Below, one piece after another: positions 22,123 to 32,075 of a stretch of 64,000 nt of DNA (positions are counted from its first letter, which is position 1; each line of letters opens with the position of its first letter). The position numbers and the translations under genes were made by a program. The notes under the pieces were generated by a model. The model saw nothing but the letters and a program-made list of their open reading frames with translations, was not told the origin of the DNA and ran no database searches. This DNA comes from Gilliamella sp. Choc5-1 (GTDB taxonomy: Bacteria; Pseudomonadota; Gammaproteobacteria; Enterobacterales; Orbaceae), in the NCBI RefSeq assembly GCF_001690595.1, contig NZ_LZHH01000054.1, forward strand, positions 31,474-95,473. The letters run 5' to 3'.

Positions 22123-25100
22123 TTAATTGATAATATGTTCAATGCGTAGTGGCGATTTGGCGTCTTTACCTTGCCAATAGTGCAAAATGCCAATCACTTT
22201 TTTCGCTTTTACCCTTAATTCGGCAACTTTTTGGTCTATCGCTACGGTAGCATTTGCATTTGATTCAATAGGATAATCTTTAGAAGCAACCCAGCGTACT
22301 AAATCATGATTACATTGATTGGGTGATACCGTAACATTCAGATTTTTATCGTCTTTACCTTTTTCAATTTTGACCTTAGCCGATTGCCCTTCAGAATCAG
22401 TTAGATAGACCATACAGGTATAACGGCTTTGTGCATCAAAATTGGGCAGTTTAATATGCACATGCAATCCACCGGCATAAATTAATGCGGCGTTTTCATC
22501 AGAATCATTAAGAATATCGTCAAAAAAGAACTCCATATCATAAAATTGATAATTTAAAGCTAAATAGATGCCTGAAAGATAAGCAAAATAGTCATTTAAT
22601 GCGGCACTGGTGCCAACCGCGGTGAGAGGGTAAGGTTGCCCTTGTTCTGGATGCTTATGATTACCAAAATAGCAACGATTAAACCAAATTTGTAGCGGTG
22701 ACCAGCGATCGGCTTCTGAGCCTATATACACCAAAATTACACCGATAACGGCAAAAGCTATAGCTAAAAGCGCAACCGAAAGGGTAAGAGAAAATATTGC
22801 GCCATACAAACCTATACCTCCAGAGATTGAAGAAAGCAAACCTCCAGAAAAAACTAACCATCCATCTGAACTATCACCATTTTTCACATAACCAACCCCT
22901 TTATAAATATCCATGACCCCGTCCAATATCGTAATAAGCGCTAGCGTTGCTCCAGTGACTTTCAGAAATTTCTCACAACCCGGTATCATGGTGGTAAAGA
23001 TATTGGTTTTGGGTAATGCACTACCGACTAGCTTAATGGTGTAAGCCATTACTTCGGCCGACATTAACGACATAATTACACCAGTCTTTACCATGTCATT
23101 AAGAATTGCCTCTTTCACTTCTTGCCGCATTTCACGCCCTTCAGCCTCGAGTACTTGCCTATTTTGACTGAATAGGTGACCTTGTAAAAATATCATTATC
23201 CCATTCATCAAAACCCCTCTTGTGGCATCAAACTTGATTCGTCGTTTAGCAACTTGCTCTATTGCTTTTTCAAGTTCATCTAGGGTTAGCTCGCCACTAA
23301 ATTGGTGAGCATGTTTAATTTTAGCGCCTAATACATTTTTAGCTTTGGCAAGGGTGGGTTCTTTTAAATTACCGCCTTTTTTCAACTCATCAATCATGTT
23401 ATTCATTGAGGCAATATCATCAGCTACCACCATAAATTCCATTTGAACCGTTTTTTCGAGCTGTTTTTTAGTCAGTTGGCTTTCAAATTGCCAACGCTTA
23501 TCGGCATCTGATACTTTTGATAGCTTATACAGCTTGGAATTTTTATCAATGCTCACCGTTGATACATCTGAATGCTCCATCAAAATTTCATAAACTTTGG
23601 GTAAGTTTTTAATTTTCACCGGTAAACTTATACGCCTATGCTCAATACCCGAAAAAATTTTAAGCAGTTCTGTGCCATGATCTTTCATTAAAACGTCGTT
23701 AATTAACTTCGCATTCTTTGGTGGATTTGCAATACCTGCTGCCATCCAATTCATTATTACTTCCATTTTATCCACAAATAAGGTGGTATCTTTCACATCA
23801 ATTGGCAAATTCAAAATATCGTTAATTTTGCCCACTAATTCATTGAGAATGGTTACTTTCGTTTTGTGGTTTGCTGCATCTTGATTTTGCTCCATTTCAT
23901 CAGTACGTTTTTTTAGTAACCATTCATACAGGTTATTATCCTGACCTTTTAATAGATAAAAATAGATGGAGTTTTCGTCTCGTAATAGGCTGTCCCATAA
24001 GCCAAACTGTTCGGGTAGCTTCGCCATTTGGATATTACCTTGTAACATGGCGGTAACATCTTCAAAATAGCCTAAGTGGTCTTTAGAGTAGTCGTTTTCT
24101 TGTTCACGCTTCCAAAATTCCACTTGGTTATAATCGGTCAGTTCAACTGGTGCATAAAGCGATGGTTTGTCTTTGGAGCCAAAAAGCCATGTGACATAAA
24201 TTAAATAATCGATTGATATTTTGCGGATATCTTTAACAATTTCGTCAAATAGTTGTTTTCCTTCTTGGCGAAATGCATCTAGTTTACCCTTATCTAGCCG
24301 TGCAGACAGTTTTGCCCATTGCCTTTTAAATTTGCTTTGAGCTGCATTATCCAATGTCCAATGAAATCGTCTTACATCAACAGCTGGTATGGCGGATTTA
24401 TGCTTTGTGAGTAGTTCTTTTTTTTCTGCTTCTGATAAGGCAACTTCTTTATATCCATTTTCTTGTAATGTTTTGATAGTATTATAATAAGAAGCCTTCG
24501 CACCTTTATAATTAGAGCTTGGTTCATAGGCGTCATAATATTTTGGTTGAGTGTCAACGCCTTCATAATCTTTGTCTATAACGTTATTACAATAGTTCTT
24601 CAATCCTTTTTTATAAGCGTCAATACAAGACACAATCCTGCGTTTATAGCCACGCTCAGTAGAAAAATATTTATGATAATATTTGGAGGTATTTGTATTG
24701 GGTCTTAGGGGGACTGTTATTGCTTGTGACTGTGCGGTGTCACTTTGATTGTCATCAATATTAGGATTTATAAGGCTTTGAAAATAGTCTTTCGCATATG
24801 GAAATAGCTGTGGTAACTCATCAGACGCATTTAACCAGTTATCCGATGGCGTATAATCTGCTATTTTTTCGTTATAGGCATCAGTTAATTTTTTCTCTAT
24901 TTCTCGTTCGTGCTCTAAAAAGGCATTATTAATAGGATCAAAGTTCCGAAATCGTTGAGCATTTAGCTCTTCGGCTATGCCGAAGGTGTCTTCTAGCACA
25001 ATGCAACCTATTGTACATTGATACTGCTTTTCAAATTTTGCGGCTATATTTGCAATTGCGTTTAAATTATCTTTATCTGAATAATCATAAAATTCATGTG

Positions 25101-25776
25101 CACTTGGAAAACGTACGTTAAAATCTTTTTTGTCAAAAAAAAACTCAGGTAAATAAGGTGCTTTATTCTTGTCAAGTAAATCGTTGAAAGCAAAGCTACG
25201 CCCGTCGGTTAAAGCAGTAGGGTCGTTTCGGGTTTTATCGTTTATCGTTACTTTGGTGAATCGTCTTAAATCGGCATCTGGAGAACGGTAATAATCTTCA
25301 ATATCTTTTGACCAAGCTCGACGGCTATAAGCTATCCATACCGTGGCATTTAATACATCAATATTGGCAAAAATAGCAGGGATATTGTGGTTCTTTTCAG
25401 TGCATTTTTCAGCTAAATCTTCAATTTCGTATTTTTTCATATGGTAAATGGATCGATGCCGTAATGCTCCTTTCGAGGTCACTTCGTAGCCTAATAATTT
25501 TCGAATGCCATTTTGTTCCATTAATACATAAACATATCCTTTGCGTAGCATTCTTAAAGCGTATTTATGCTTCGTTAGTGCCACGTTAGGGCGCCTATCA
25601 GTCAATTTAGGTACACTTTCTGACCAGTCTATACCGTGGTAAGCATTGGGATTAATAACCGATTGACGGACTAAAAAAAATGGCATGCCGTTTCGTTGAC
25701 AAGTACCACATCCACCATCGGCCATTGCTGAAGTGTTTTTTGCTTCAGTAAAAATATTAGGGTCGATTTTTTCCAT
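22123..25776 (-). CDS. VasX-like T6SS effector, probably membrane-perturbing
   Basis: 1217 aa. The N-terminus has CGTCQRNGMPFFLVRQSV followed by ALRMLRKGYVYVLMEQ, the pattern of the VasX N-terminal region found on T6SS effectors. The long charged middle has predicted helical stretches. Residues about 930-1060 hold several hydrophobic segments (VKTGVIMSLMSAEVMAYTI, GATLALITILDGVMDIY, LTLSVALLAIAFAVIGVILV), as in colicin-like pore formers. The C-terminal soluble domain ends RIEHIIN. Adaptor upstream and immunity downstream give a standard adaptor-effector-immunity order. No catalytic motif was seen. Confidence 0.75.
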   Translation of the reverse strand: MEKIDPNIFTEAKNTSAMADGGCGTCQRNGMPFFLVRQSVINPNAYHGIDWSESVPKLTDRRPNVALTKHKYALRMLRKGYVYVLMEQNGIRKLLGYEVTSKGALRHRSIYHMKKYEIEDLAEKCTEKNHNIPAIFANIDVLNATVWIAYSRRAWSKDIEDYYRSPDADLRRFTKVTINDKTRNDPTALTDGRSFAFNDLLDKNKAPYLPEFFFDKKDFNVRFPSAHEFYDYSDKDNLNAIANIAAKFEKQYQCTIGCIVLEDTFGIAEELNAQRFRNFDPINNAFLEHEREIEKKLTDAYNEKIADYTPSDNWLNASDELPQLFPYAKDYFQSLINPNIDDNQSDTAQSQAITVPLRPNTNTSKYYHKYFSTERGYKRRIVSCIDAYKKGLKNYCNNVIDKDYEGVDTQPKYYDAYEPSSNYKGAKASYYNTIKTLQENGYKEVALSEAEKKELLTKHKSAIPAVDVRRFHWTLDNAAQSKFKRQWAKLSARLDKGKLDAFRQEGKQLFDEIVKDIRKISIDYLIYVTWLFGSKDKPSLYAPVELTDYNQVEFWKREQENDYSKDHLGYFEDVTAMLQGNIQMAKLPEQFGLWDSLLRDENSIYFYLLKGQDNNLYEWLLKKRTDEMEQNQDAANHKTKVTILNELVGKINDILNLPIDVKDTTLFVDKMEVIMNWMAAGIANPPKNAKLINDVLMKDHGTELLKIFSGIEHRRISLPVKIKNLPKVYEILMEHSDVSTVSIDKNSKLYKLSKVSDADKRWQFESQLTKKQLEKTVQMEFMVVADDIASMNNMIDELKKGGNLKEPTLAKAKNVLGAKIKHAHQFSGELTLDELEKAIEQVAKRRIKFDATRGVLMNGIMIFLQGHLFSQNRQVLEAEGREMRQEVKEAILNDMVKTGVIMSLMSAEVMAYTIKLVGSALPKTNIFTTMIPGCEKFLKVTGATLALITILDGVMDIYKGVGYVKNGDSSDGWLVFSGGLLSSISGGIGLYGAIFSLTLSVALLAIAFAVIGVILVYIGSEADRWSPLQIWFNRCYFGNHKHPEQGQPYPLTAVGTSAALNDYFAYLSGIYLALNYQFYDMEFFFDDILNDSDENAALIYAGGLHVHIKLPNFDAQSRYTCMVYLTDSEGQSAKVKIEKGKDDKNLNVTVSPNQCNHDLVRWVASKDYPIESNANATVAIDQKVAELRVKAKKVIGILHYWQGKDAKSPLRIEHIIN

Positions 25777-25793
25777 GATATATTCCTTTGTTA

Positions 25794-26532
25794 TTATTGT
25801 TCTAGCTCTATTTGACTTAAATGCTGTGCTAAAGTGCCCGGTTCATCTATTGCGTTCGCTATCGCGGCTTTTAACGATTTGGGATCTAATCGGTTTTTAT
25901 AGCGCATAAGCACTAATGATAAAGTAAATAGATCGTTGCTATCTTCTAACCCTTCTATTTTTGCTTTGTTATAAAAATCTGCTAATAATAATATGTCTGA
26001 ATCTTCAATATTTTTATTTTGATTTTCACAGATATTTTGCCAAGCCACGGTTAAATGATATAGCTTAACCGATTGTTTTAAAAAAGTTTTAGTTTCTTCT
26101 GTTACAAATAGATCAAAGGGTTCAGGGGTATAAGATAATGATTGAATAACCTGCAAATGATTGGTGAAGGATGTAAAACAGTAAGTACTACAGCAATTTA
26201 ATAAAGTTGGTAACCAATCAGGACAAATTTTATTGCCTTCTTGCAATAAAAACATTCTAAACGGTTCATAAAAAGGAACAAAACGAACTCCAATTAATTG
26301 ACCTAACTTTAAACCGATGTTAATCAGTTGCTCACTTAAAAACTGGGGGGCGTTTTCGCTAACTATACAGCCACACAAATATCGTTTTGGTAGCGAACCT
26401 TCTTCCTTTAGTTGATTACTAATAAAATGAACTAATCTTTTATTGATTGGTTCATCAGGTTTTGCGATCACAACTAACTTTGGGCAATGACGTGGATCGT
26501 GGGCTAAATCAGGTCTTAGTTGATGCGGCGCG
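25794..26532 (-). pseudogene. DUF4123 T6SS adaptor, 3' part (split by the prophage)
   Basis: The frame is open from the prophage boundary (26532) and reads HAPHQLRPDLAHDPRHCPKL, then VVIAKPDEPINKR, to the stop at 25794. The first possible start inside it is a GTG at 26471 giving 225 aa, so a shortened protein could still be made. The upstream half is at 61564-61736. DUF4123 proteins (Tap/Tec) load a specific effector onto VgrG; this one sits just before the VasX-like effector. Joining the halves gives a continuous frame of about 300 aa, the usual size. Confidence 0.82.
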
Positions 26533-26564
26533 TGATAATTATTGTTTAAATTAATTGATAATTA
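26533..26564 (+). repeat. Prophage left-end repeats (putative transposase binding sites)
   Basis: TGATAATTA occurs at 26533-26541 and again at 26556-26564. The right end, read on the minus strand from 61563, starts TGATAAATAATA, giving an imperfect terminal inverted repeat (9 of the first 12 match the left end). Mu-type transposases bind several such end repeats. Confidence 0.5.
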
Positions 26565-26604
26565 ACCACGCCGTGTATTTCTATATTTGAAAATAAATTA
26601 CATT

Positions 26605-27132
26605 TTACGGTTTTGTTGGGAAAATTACATTTATATCTGATGTGTCGATACGAGTTAACAGAATTCTATATTTTTTCCAATTCTTTAATTTTTCTTCATC
26701 ACCATCTTCAGCCATATCTAAATCAATAGCGTCGAGTAGTATTGATATTTTCTCATTTGCTTCATTGAGTAATGCGTTTTTCAACGATTGATTATTTTTG
26801 ATAATGCTTTCATTTTTAGTATCATTATCCAATACCCATTTTGTGCCATCCCACTTACAAAAATCGAATGGTTCTAACTCAGTAAAACCATCTCTAACCT
26901 CACCCAGATAATCAATCTTAACGGGTGCTTTTGTTTCAATGTTGTATACTGTTTTTTCTCGATGGTCCTCAACTAAAACCCACTCGCCGTTTTTTTCACA
27001 TGGCCAATATCCGTCTTTGAATTTTGGTTCTACGCGCAACGCATTATCAGGCGGTAGCGTATTATCGTTAGCTTCGAGTTCATGAGTAAACGGTTTTAGC
27101 TCATTTGTGTTATCAAAATAATAATTAATCAT
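26605..27132 (-). CDS. Tail fibre assembly protein (Tfa-like)
   Basis: 175 aa from ATG 27132 (GGAG 6 nt upstream); an upstream TTG start is unlikely. The layout is like phage tail fibre assembly chaperones: an N-terminal YYFDNTNELKPF segment, a middle CKWDGTKWVLDNDTK, then a helical C-terminus ending YRILLTRIDTSDINVIFPTKP. This last motif (YR..L..I) is typical of Tfa proteins. It lies directly after the adhesin gene and is the last late gene before the left end. Confidence 0.8.
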   Translation of the reverse strand: MINYYFDNTNELKPFTHELEANDNTLPPDNALRVEPKFKDGYWPCEKNGEWVLVEDHREKTVYNIETKAPVKIDYLGEVRDGFTELEPFDFCKWDGTKWVLDNDTKNESIIKNNQSLKNALLNEANEKISILLDAIDLDMAEDGDEEKLKNWKKYRILLTRIDTSDINVIFPTKP

Positions 27133-27133
27133 A

Positions 27134-27865
27134 TTAAACTCCAAGATAGATTGCGGGTGTCATACCGATATTTAAAGGTCTGTTGTCGTCACTAGTAACA
27201 GGTGCTACACGTGATGCGTCAAATGTTATAGTTCGTTCCGGAAAATCAGAATCAGTAGCATATGTGGCTGCATTCGAGTGTCTGTTATTTAATCCCGATC
27301 CAGCAGTATTCGGTTCACCAACATGAAAAACGCCAACTCCAACAGTTCCACGCCATTGCATGACATTATAAAGTTGTCCCCAGATATTACGAATTGCATC
27401 ATTTTCAATACTACCAACTTGCCTGCTAGTTCCATTAACTGCACGCTCAAAAAAACCTCTACCGTCATCCGAAAACGCGGTTGGGACATTGATATATTGT
27501 TGACCGTTAATTACTTTGATTGTGATTTTGTAATCTTCTTTGTAGTTTGCAGATAAACTATTTAACGCTCGACCTTGGGGTGAATCGAGTAAATAGTTAT
27601 CACCATTTCGGAAATACCAGCCATGCGGTAGTTCTGATGCTCTGAATGCCATTAGCTTTTGTTCACCAACAATGTATGGTTTTTCAGCTCCAGCAATCAT
27701 CAAGTCCCAAAATTCATTACTGTTAGGATTGATATTTTTTACAGTTTTTTTTGCGATAAATGCAGAGCCGTCAAAACCAACAACGTCATCTTTTGTATAT
27801 GTTGTTGAACTGTTGTATGTTCCACACCAGTTAAATCTGATGTTACCTAAGTTTATTGTCGCCAT
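27134..27865 (-). CDS. Tail fibre tip / receptor-binding adhesin
   Basis: 243 aa. Residues 10-45 resemble a small carbohydrate-binding module (WCGTYNSSTTYTKDDVV...GSAFIAKK). The C-terminus ends RPLNIGMTPAIYLGV, the hallmark of phage fibre tips (NxxxxxxIxLG). The middle has FRASELPHGWYFRNGD, seen in short tail-fibre/collar proteins. The probable role is host receptor binding. It overlaps no other gene; the Tfa gene follows immediately. Confidence 0.8.
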   Translation of the reverse strand: MATINLGNIRFNWCGTYNSSTTYTKDDVVGFDGSAFIAKKTVKNINPNSNEFWDLMIAGAEKPYIVGEQKLMAFRASELPHGWYFRNGDNYLLDSPQGRALNSLSANYKEDYKITIKVINGQQYINVPTAFSDDGRGFFERAVNGTSRQVGSIENDAIRNIWGQLYNVMQWRGTVGVGVFHVGEPNTAGSGLNNRHSNAATYATDSDFPERTITFDASRVAPVTSDDNRPLNIGMTPAIYLGV

Positions 27866-27880
27866 TTTTACCTCTCTTTT

Positions 27881-28624
27881 TTATATAACCATCAGTAAGT
27901 TTTTATTGTTAACAGTAAATTCACAGCCGCCAGGAGCAATCACCCATTCTAAAAAGTTCTCAATATTTAATATGTTGTTATCTATATTTCCTGCTGTTTC
28001 TAAAATCAATTTTGCACCATCTTTTTTAAAACCATAGAATTGTGTAGCTACACTTTGTGCTATTTGTTTAATGCTCTCAATTTTTGCTATAAACTCGTTT
28101 GAATTTTCAATGACTAGCCACGGCTTTCCGTTGTTCATTTCATCAGTCACATTAGTTTCAGGTAAAACGTGATGAGGTAAATTACCTGCCCATGCATAAT
28201 ATTTTTTTGTTTGTTCATCATAAACAATTTCATTTCTTGTATTTATAGAACATCCATCATTGAAGTTACCAATTGACTCATAGCCAATCTTAGCCTCGAT
28301 TAGCTTGTTTACTTGTTTTTGTAGTTTTTCATCATTACAGTCGACATACTCTTTATTAACGGCATCGTTTTTGTTTTCTGGTTTTTTTAAATTTTCGATG
28401 CGATTACACTTAGCATCAAAATTGGAATTATCTTTAGATGCAGATAATGTAAACTCTAATGCACTATTAATTGTATCAATTTCTCTTTTTAAATATTGTG
28501 TTCTGTTTGCTAATTCGTGATGGGGCTTGTTTGCTATACCACGCACACCACCGCCGACGCGGTCTTTTCGCTGAATGAGATATACATTATTTTCCCATGT
28601 TGCTTCTTCAATTAAATGTTCCAT
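27881..28624 (-). CDS. Tail fibre protein
   Basis: 247 aa from ATG 28624 (RBS GAGGAA). The N-terminus DRVGGGVRGIANKPHHELANRTQYL is a common phage fibre anchor motif. A helical linker (NDAVNKEYVDCNDEKLQKQVNKL) follows, typical of trimeric fibres, then a less conserved distal part. It may attach the adhesin encoded just downstream. The length is short for a complete fibre, so the two genes together probably build it. Confidence 0.7.
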   Translation of the reverse strand: MEHLIEEATWENNVYLIQRKDRVGGGVRGIANKPHHELANRTQYLKREIDTINSALEFTLSASKDNSNFDAKCNRIENLKKPENKNDAVNKEYVDCNDEKLQKQVNKLIEAKIGYESIGNFNDGCSINTRNEIVYDEQTKKYYAWAGNLPHHVLPETNVTDEMNNGKPWLVIENSNEFIAKIESIKQIAQSVATQFYGFKKDGAKLILETAGNIDNNILNIENFLEWVIAPGGCEFTVNNKNLLMVI

Positions 28625-28634
28625 TATGTTTCCT

Positions 28635-29423
28635 CTAATATGCAAATTGGTATCGTTCATCATAAGCAATTTCATCATCGTATAAGATGTCGTTGAAATC
28701 ATTAAACTGTATTATTCTGCCGAATAGTCCAAAATCTGATTTGGGATTTTTTGATAAATCAGATAATAACTGTAATGTAGTTTCAACATTTGAAAATTCT
28801 GATTTATCATCAATCAAGCTGATAAATTCAATGGGATCTAATGACAAGCGATAAAGCTCGATGTTGATTGGTTTATCGTCTATTATGTTTTTTCCTTCAT
28901 ATCGAAGTGAAAAATCGTTAGGCTCATTATTTAAAATGCTAATACCGCTTAATCCTGAATAATCATATTCAACTAGAAGCCGTTGCGATTTTGGTTTTGT
29001 TATAAAGATAATTGAACCAGCTTTACAATCTACAATGTAATCAATATTTTCATTTAGATTTTCAATAAAAACGTCTCTTATATTTTGATGTTGTAAATAG
29101 ATTGTCATGCCTGATTTTATATTTCTGAACTCTTCTTCAGTCCAACCCTGTTGATGTGATACAGACTTTCCTCGTAACAATAATTCAAGATTTTCTAGTG
29201 AACGATCAAACCAAGTTGCAGTAACGTTTCCCCCTGTGAAAGTAATAAACCTTTTGCCGTTAACTAATCGTCCACCAATACTGCGTTTACTATATTGTTC
29301 TTCAAATTCAAAATTGATTTTTAACGAAGATACATCACCAACCCATCGCCATTGATGATCATCTATTATAGGTGCTAAAAACACTTTTCCTTGACCGTAA
29401 TAATATTCACTTTGATTAGACAT
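28635..29423 (-). CDS. Second tail-tube-like protein in the tip region
   Basis: 262 aa with the same plan as the tail tube protein at 38144-38905: YGQGKVFLAP at the start, a TATWFDRSLENLELLLRG segment matching the tube protein's KDWSIENIALALYG, an ENIDYIVDCKAGSII block matching TDYEIESAHAGLI, and INIELYRLSLDPIEFISLI matching VIVELFRVKFNPISNFSLL. It probably forms a ring at the distal tail or fibre collar. Its stop overlaps nothing; its start touches the tip gene stop (29423). Confidence 0.6.
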   Translation of the reverse strand: MSNQSEYYYGQGKVFLAPIIDDHQWRWVGDVSSLKINFEFEEQYSKRSIGGRLVNGKRFITFTGGNVTATWFDRSLENLELLLRGKSVSHQQGWTEEEFRNIKSGMTIYLQHQNIRDVFIENLNENIDYIVDCKAGSIIFITKPKSQRLLVEYDYSGLSGISILNNEPNDFSLRYEGKNIIDDKPINIELYRLSLDPIEFISLIDDKSEFSNVETTLQLLSDLSKNPKSDFGLFGRIIQFNDFNDILYDDEIAYDERYQFAY

Positions 29424-31867
29424 TATTTGCTCTCCACAGTGATATGACCTTCAGGCAGTGTTGTTACAAATTTTTGTAATGATTCATAACCATCTCGAAT
29501 GCTATATAAAGTTAAAATGTGTAAATCATCATAAATATAGTCTTCATGGGATGAATACGGTAATAATATGAATGTATCAGTGGTACTAAACTTCCACAGA
29601 ATTTCTTTTGTATAATAGTCAGCAATTTCTATTTTATAGACAGTGCCATCTTCAGGGCCTATATTATCTGATAAACAATCAATTAACTGATCTGCTTGCA
29701 ATACTCTGTCACGATGTGAAAATGTTAATACATAATTATCGGCTTCATCGATAGAATCGGGGTATAAGACTTCGTTTATTTTTATATTTCCCGGCAAATA
29801 AGGGCGTATTTGTCTATTCGACATTACAACGCTTTCTATTGGTGCTATTTCTTGATTTAACACTCCTATATTTGTTTGTGTTAATAGTCTTACTTGAACT
29901 TTTTCACCTGATAAATATTCAATATTATCTTGGTATATCGCGTTCATGTAGTAACGGATTTTAGAACCACATTTATGGGAACTTGGTAGTGAGTCAAGGC
30001 AACCTCGTCCCACTGTAATTATGTTATTTTCAATTGCATCAACACGCATGAACTCATCATTAATTAATATTCCTTCACCAATGCTTGGTTGACAATCAGA
30101 ATTGATTTCAAATTTTGTTGTTAGTTTTCCGATATCGTTTATTAGTGTTGCTTTTGGAGTCCAATCTCCTTGACTTTGTGTAACAAAGTCAGTTCCCATT
30201 GCACGAGATTGTAAAATATAATTAATTGATGCTGAGGTTGGTGCTGATGCCATAACACCTATGTATCCTGACGATGGTTTTACATAATCTAGATCCGCTG
30301 CGCTCAATGTTGATACAAGAACCGCATAAGGTAATTCAATAAGTTGTACATCATTAACTGCCCGAATTGAATTATCTGGTGCTACCCATTCGCTTGTTTG
30401 TTGTGATGTACTGTAAGATGTTGATGACAAACTAAAAACATCCTGCACGCCAGTTATTAATAAAGCACCATCATTTTGTTCTTCTATTTTTCCGACGCGT
30501 AAAATCATATTTTCAATATCACGGTCAGGTAAAGATACACGGAAACACGATGCCGGCTCTAATATGCCGCCACGTCTATCAAATTTAATGATTAAACGTG
30601 TAATGCCCGCTGCATTCATTTCAAGATCTCGCTCAGCCACGCGAGCGGCCAGTTCTTGTGTTGGCACTGCTTTATATTCAACTGAATTACTAATTAAACC
30701 GACTTGTTGAATTGATGCTAGATTTTGAGCACGAACAGTTCCATCTTCATGTGTTACAGGATTACTATATGTAACAACTATTTCATTATATGTAGCATCA
30801 TTACTCGCTGAATCATCATCTTGTACTGATAAAATACCGTTATCATAATTAAATAATGGTAATTTTTCTGGATCATAGTCGTTGCGAATCAGCTTTAATG
30901 TTAATTTCCCGGTTGATAAATCAGCATATTGAGCAGCTCCAATATGGTCTAAAATTTGCTGTATAAATGTTTGCAGTTGGTCTTGTCGGTTGTATCGAAA
31001 ACATAAACCAAACTTTTCATTAAATAGTGTGTCTGCCACTTTTTTAAAACTTTCAATATCGATTTCATCCCAGTTTAAGCCACGTCCCCAATCTCGATTG
31101 GTTGCGCACTCGAATAATATGTGTGCAGGATTCATTGCATGAATATTACGAATATTATTAGTTACTGCTGCACGCAACTTAGCAAGCTTTTGTTTTATTT
31201 CCTCAATTTTCTTTTTTTCTTTCTCTTTTTTCTTCTCTTCTTCATTTTGTTTGGGGGCTTTATTATTACCTATACCATTGATATTAGGTTTTAATTCAAT
31301 TTCATTTTCATTTTTATTTTTGTTTTCGTTCATTAAAAGGAGAATTAAATCTTCAACAGGTAATTTGCTTTTTATCTCATCTTCAACACCAATAATTTCT
31401 GATGCATCGTCACGCAACATGATTGTGCATTTTTCAGGATACCAAACATTTCCTTTATCCCAACCTTTCGCTGTACGACGAACTCGGTAAGACCAAGGTT
31501 TTGGTGATGCACTGTAACAACTGATTAATCCTGAATAAAATGTTGTGACCAAACCACGAAATCCCGGAATCAATCCTTTTAAAATACTTTTTAAACTATT
31601 TGATGGAGTTTGGTTTGGTTCACCCATCATTATTTCAAGGTTCCCCTGAATACCACCTTCACCACCAGTGTCCTCACCACCAAATAAATTGGGTTTATTT
31701 ATATAAATAGAGCAATTCGTATTTGCTTCGCCTTCTTTTCCCAACCACACAATTTTCTTATCAGCTGTAATCGCAACAATAGAATCAATTGGACCACGAC
31801 CTAACCCGCAAAATAAATCCCATGAATAACGATATCCTACGGTAACCTTTTTCTTTTTAGATCCCAT
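29423..31867 (-). CDS. Tail tip / central fibre attachment protein
   Basis: 814 aa, the largest protein after the tape measure. It matches the tip proteins of siphovirus-like Mu relatives: N-terminal YRYSWDLFCGLGRGPIDSI, then NPAHILFECATNRDWGRGL and repeated beta-rich blocks. Residues about 180-235 are a low-complexity Lys/Glu/Asn insert (EEEKKKEKEKKKIEEIKQK) not expected in the core fold. It probably forms the host-facing hub, like lambda gpJ. Confidence 0.72.
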   Translation of the reverse strand: MGSKKKKVTVGYRYSWDLFCGLGRGPIDSIVAITADKKIVWLGKEGEANTNCSIYINKPNLFGGEDTGGEGGIQGNLEIMMGEPNQTPSNSLKSILKGLIPGFRGLVTTFYSGLISCYSASPKPWSYRVRRTAKGWDKGNVWYPEKCTIMLRDDASEIIGVEDEIKSKLPVEDLILLLMNENKNKNENEIELKPNINGIGNNKAPKQNEEEKKKEKEKKKIEEIKQKLAKLRAAVTNNIRNIHAMNPAHILFECATNRDWGRGLNWDEIDIESFKKVADTLFNEKFGLCFRYNRQDQLQTFIQQILDHIGAAQYADLSTGKLTLKLIRNDYDPEKLPLFNYDNGILSVQDDDSASNDATYNEIVVTYSNPVTHEDGTVRAQNLASIQQVGLISNSVEYKAVPTQELAARVAERDLEMNAAGITRLIIKFDRRGGILEPASCFRVSLPDRDIENMILRVGKIEEQNDGALLITGVQDVFSLSSTSYSTSQQTSEWVAPDNSIRAVNDVQLIELPYAVLVSTLSAADLDYVKPSSGYIGVMASAPTSASINYILQSRAMGTDFVTQSQGDWTPKATLINDIGKLTTKFEINSDCQPSIGEGILINDEFMRVDAIENNIITVGRGCLDSLPSSHKCGSKIRYYMNAIYQDNIEYLSGEKVQVRLLTQTNIGVLNQEIAPIESVVMSNRQIRPYLPGNIKINEVLYPDSIDEADNYVLTFSHRDRVLQADQLIDCLSDNIGPEDGTVYKIEIADYYTKEILWKFSTTDTFILLPYSSHEDYIYDDLHILTLYSIRDGYESLQKFVTTLPEGHITVESK

Positions 31868-32060
31868 TTGACTTCATCCCTGTTTTTGCAATATTGACAA
31901 TATGTAGTGCTAACGCATCACCTGTTTTTAAAACTATTTCTGAATCAATATATCCATCACGAATAAACGCATTTAAATCCAAGTTATAGCGTTTAAAAAA
32001 CTCACGTAATCCTCCGGCACAACCACCGCCCGCACGAATATGTTCCATTGTTATTTTCAT
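31857..32060 (-). CDS. Small conserved tail-assembly protein
   Basis: 67 aa starting MKITMEHIRAGGGCAGGLRE, with a Gly/Cys-rich N-terminus and a FFKRYNLDLNAFIRDG segment. This type of short protein regularly sits between the BR0599-family gene and the tip gene in Mu-like siphoviruses. Its stop overlaps the tip gene start by 11 bp. The function is not known; co-translation with the tip protein is likely. Confidence 0.6.
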   Translation of the reverse strand: MKITMEHIRAGGGCAGGLREFFKRYNLDLNAFIRDGYIDSEIVLKTGDALALHIVNIAKTGMKSNGI

Positions 32061-32075
32061 AATAAATGCTCCAAT

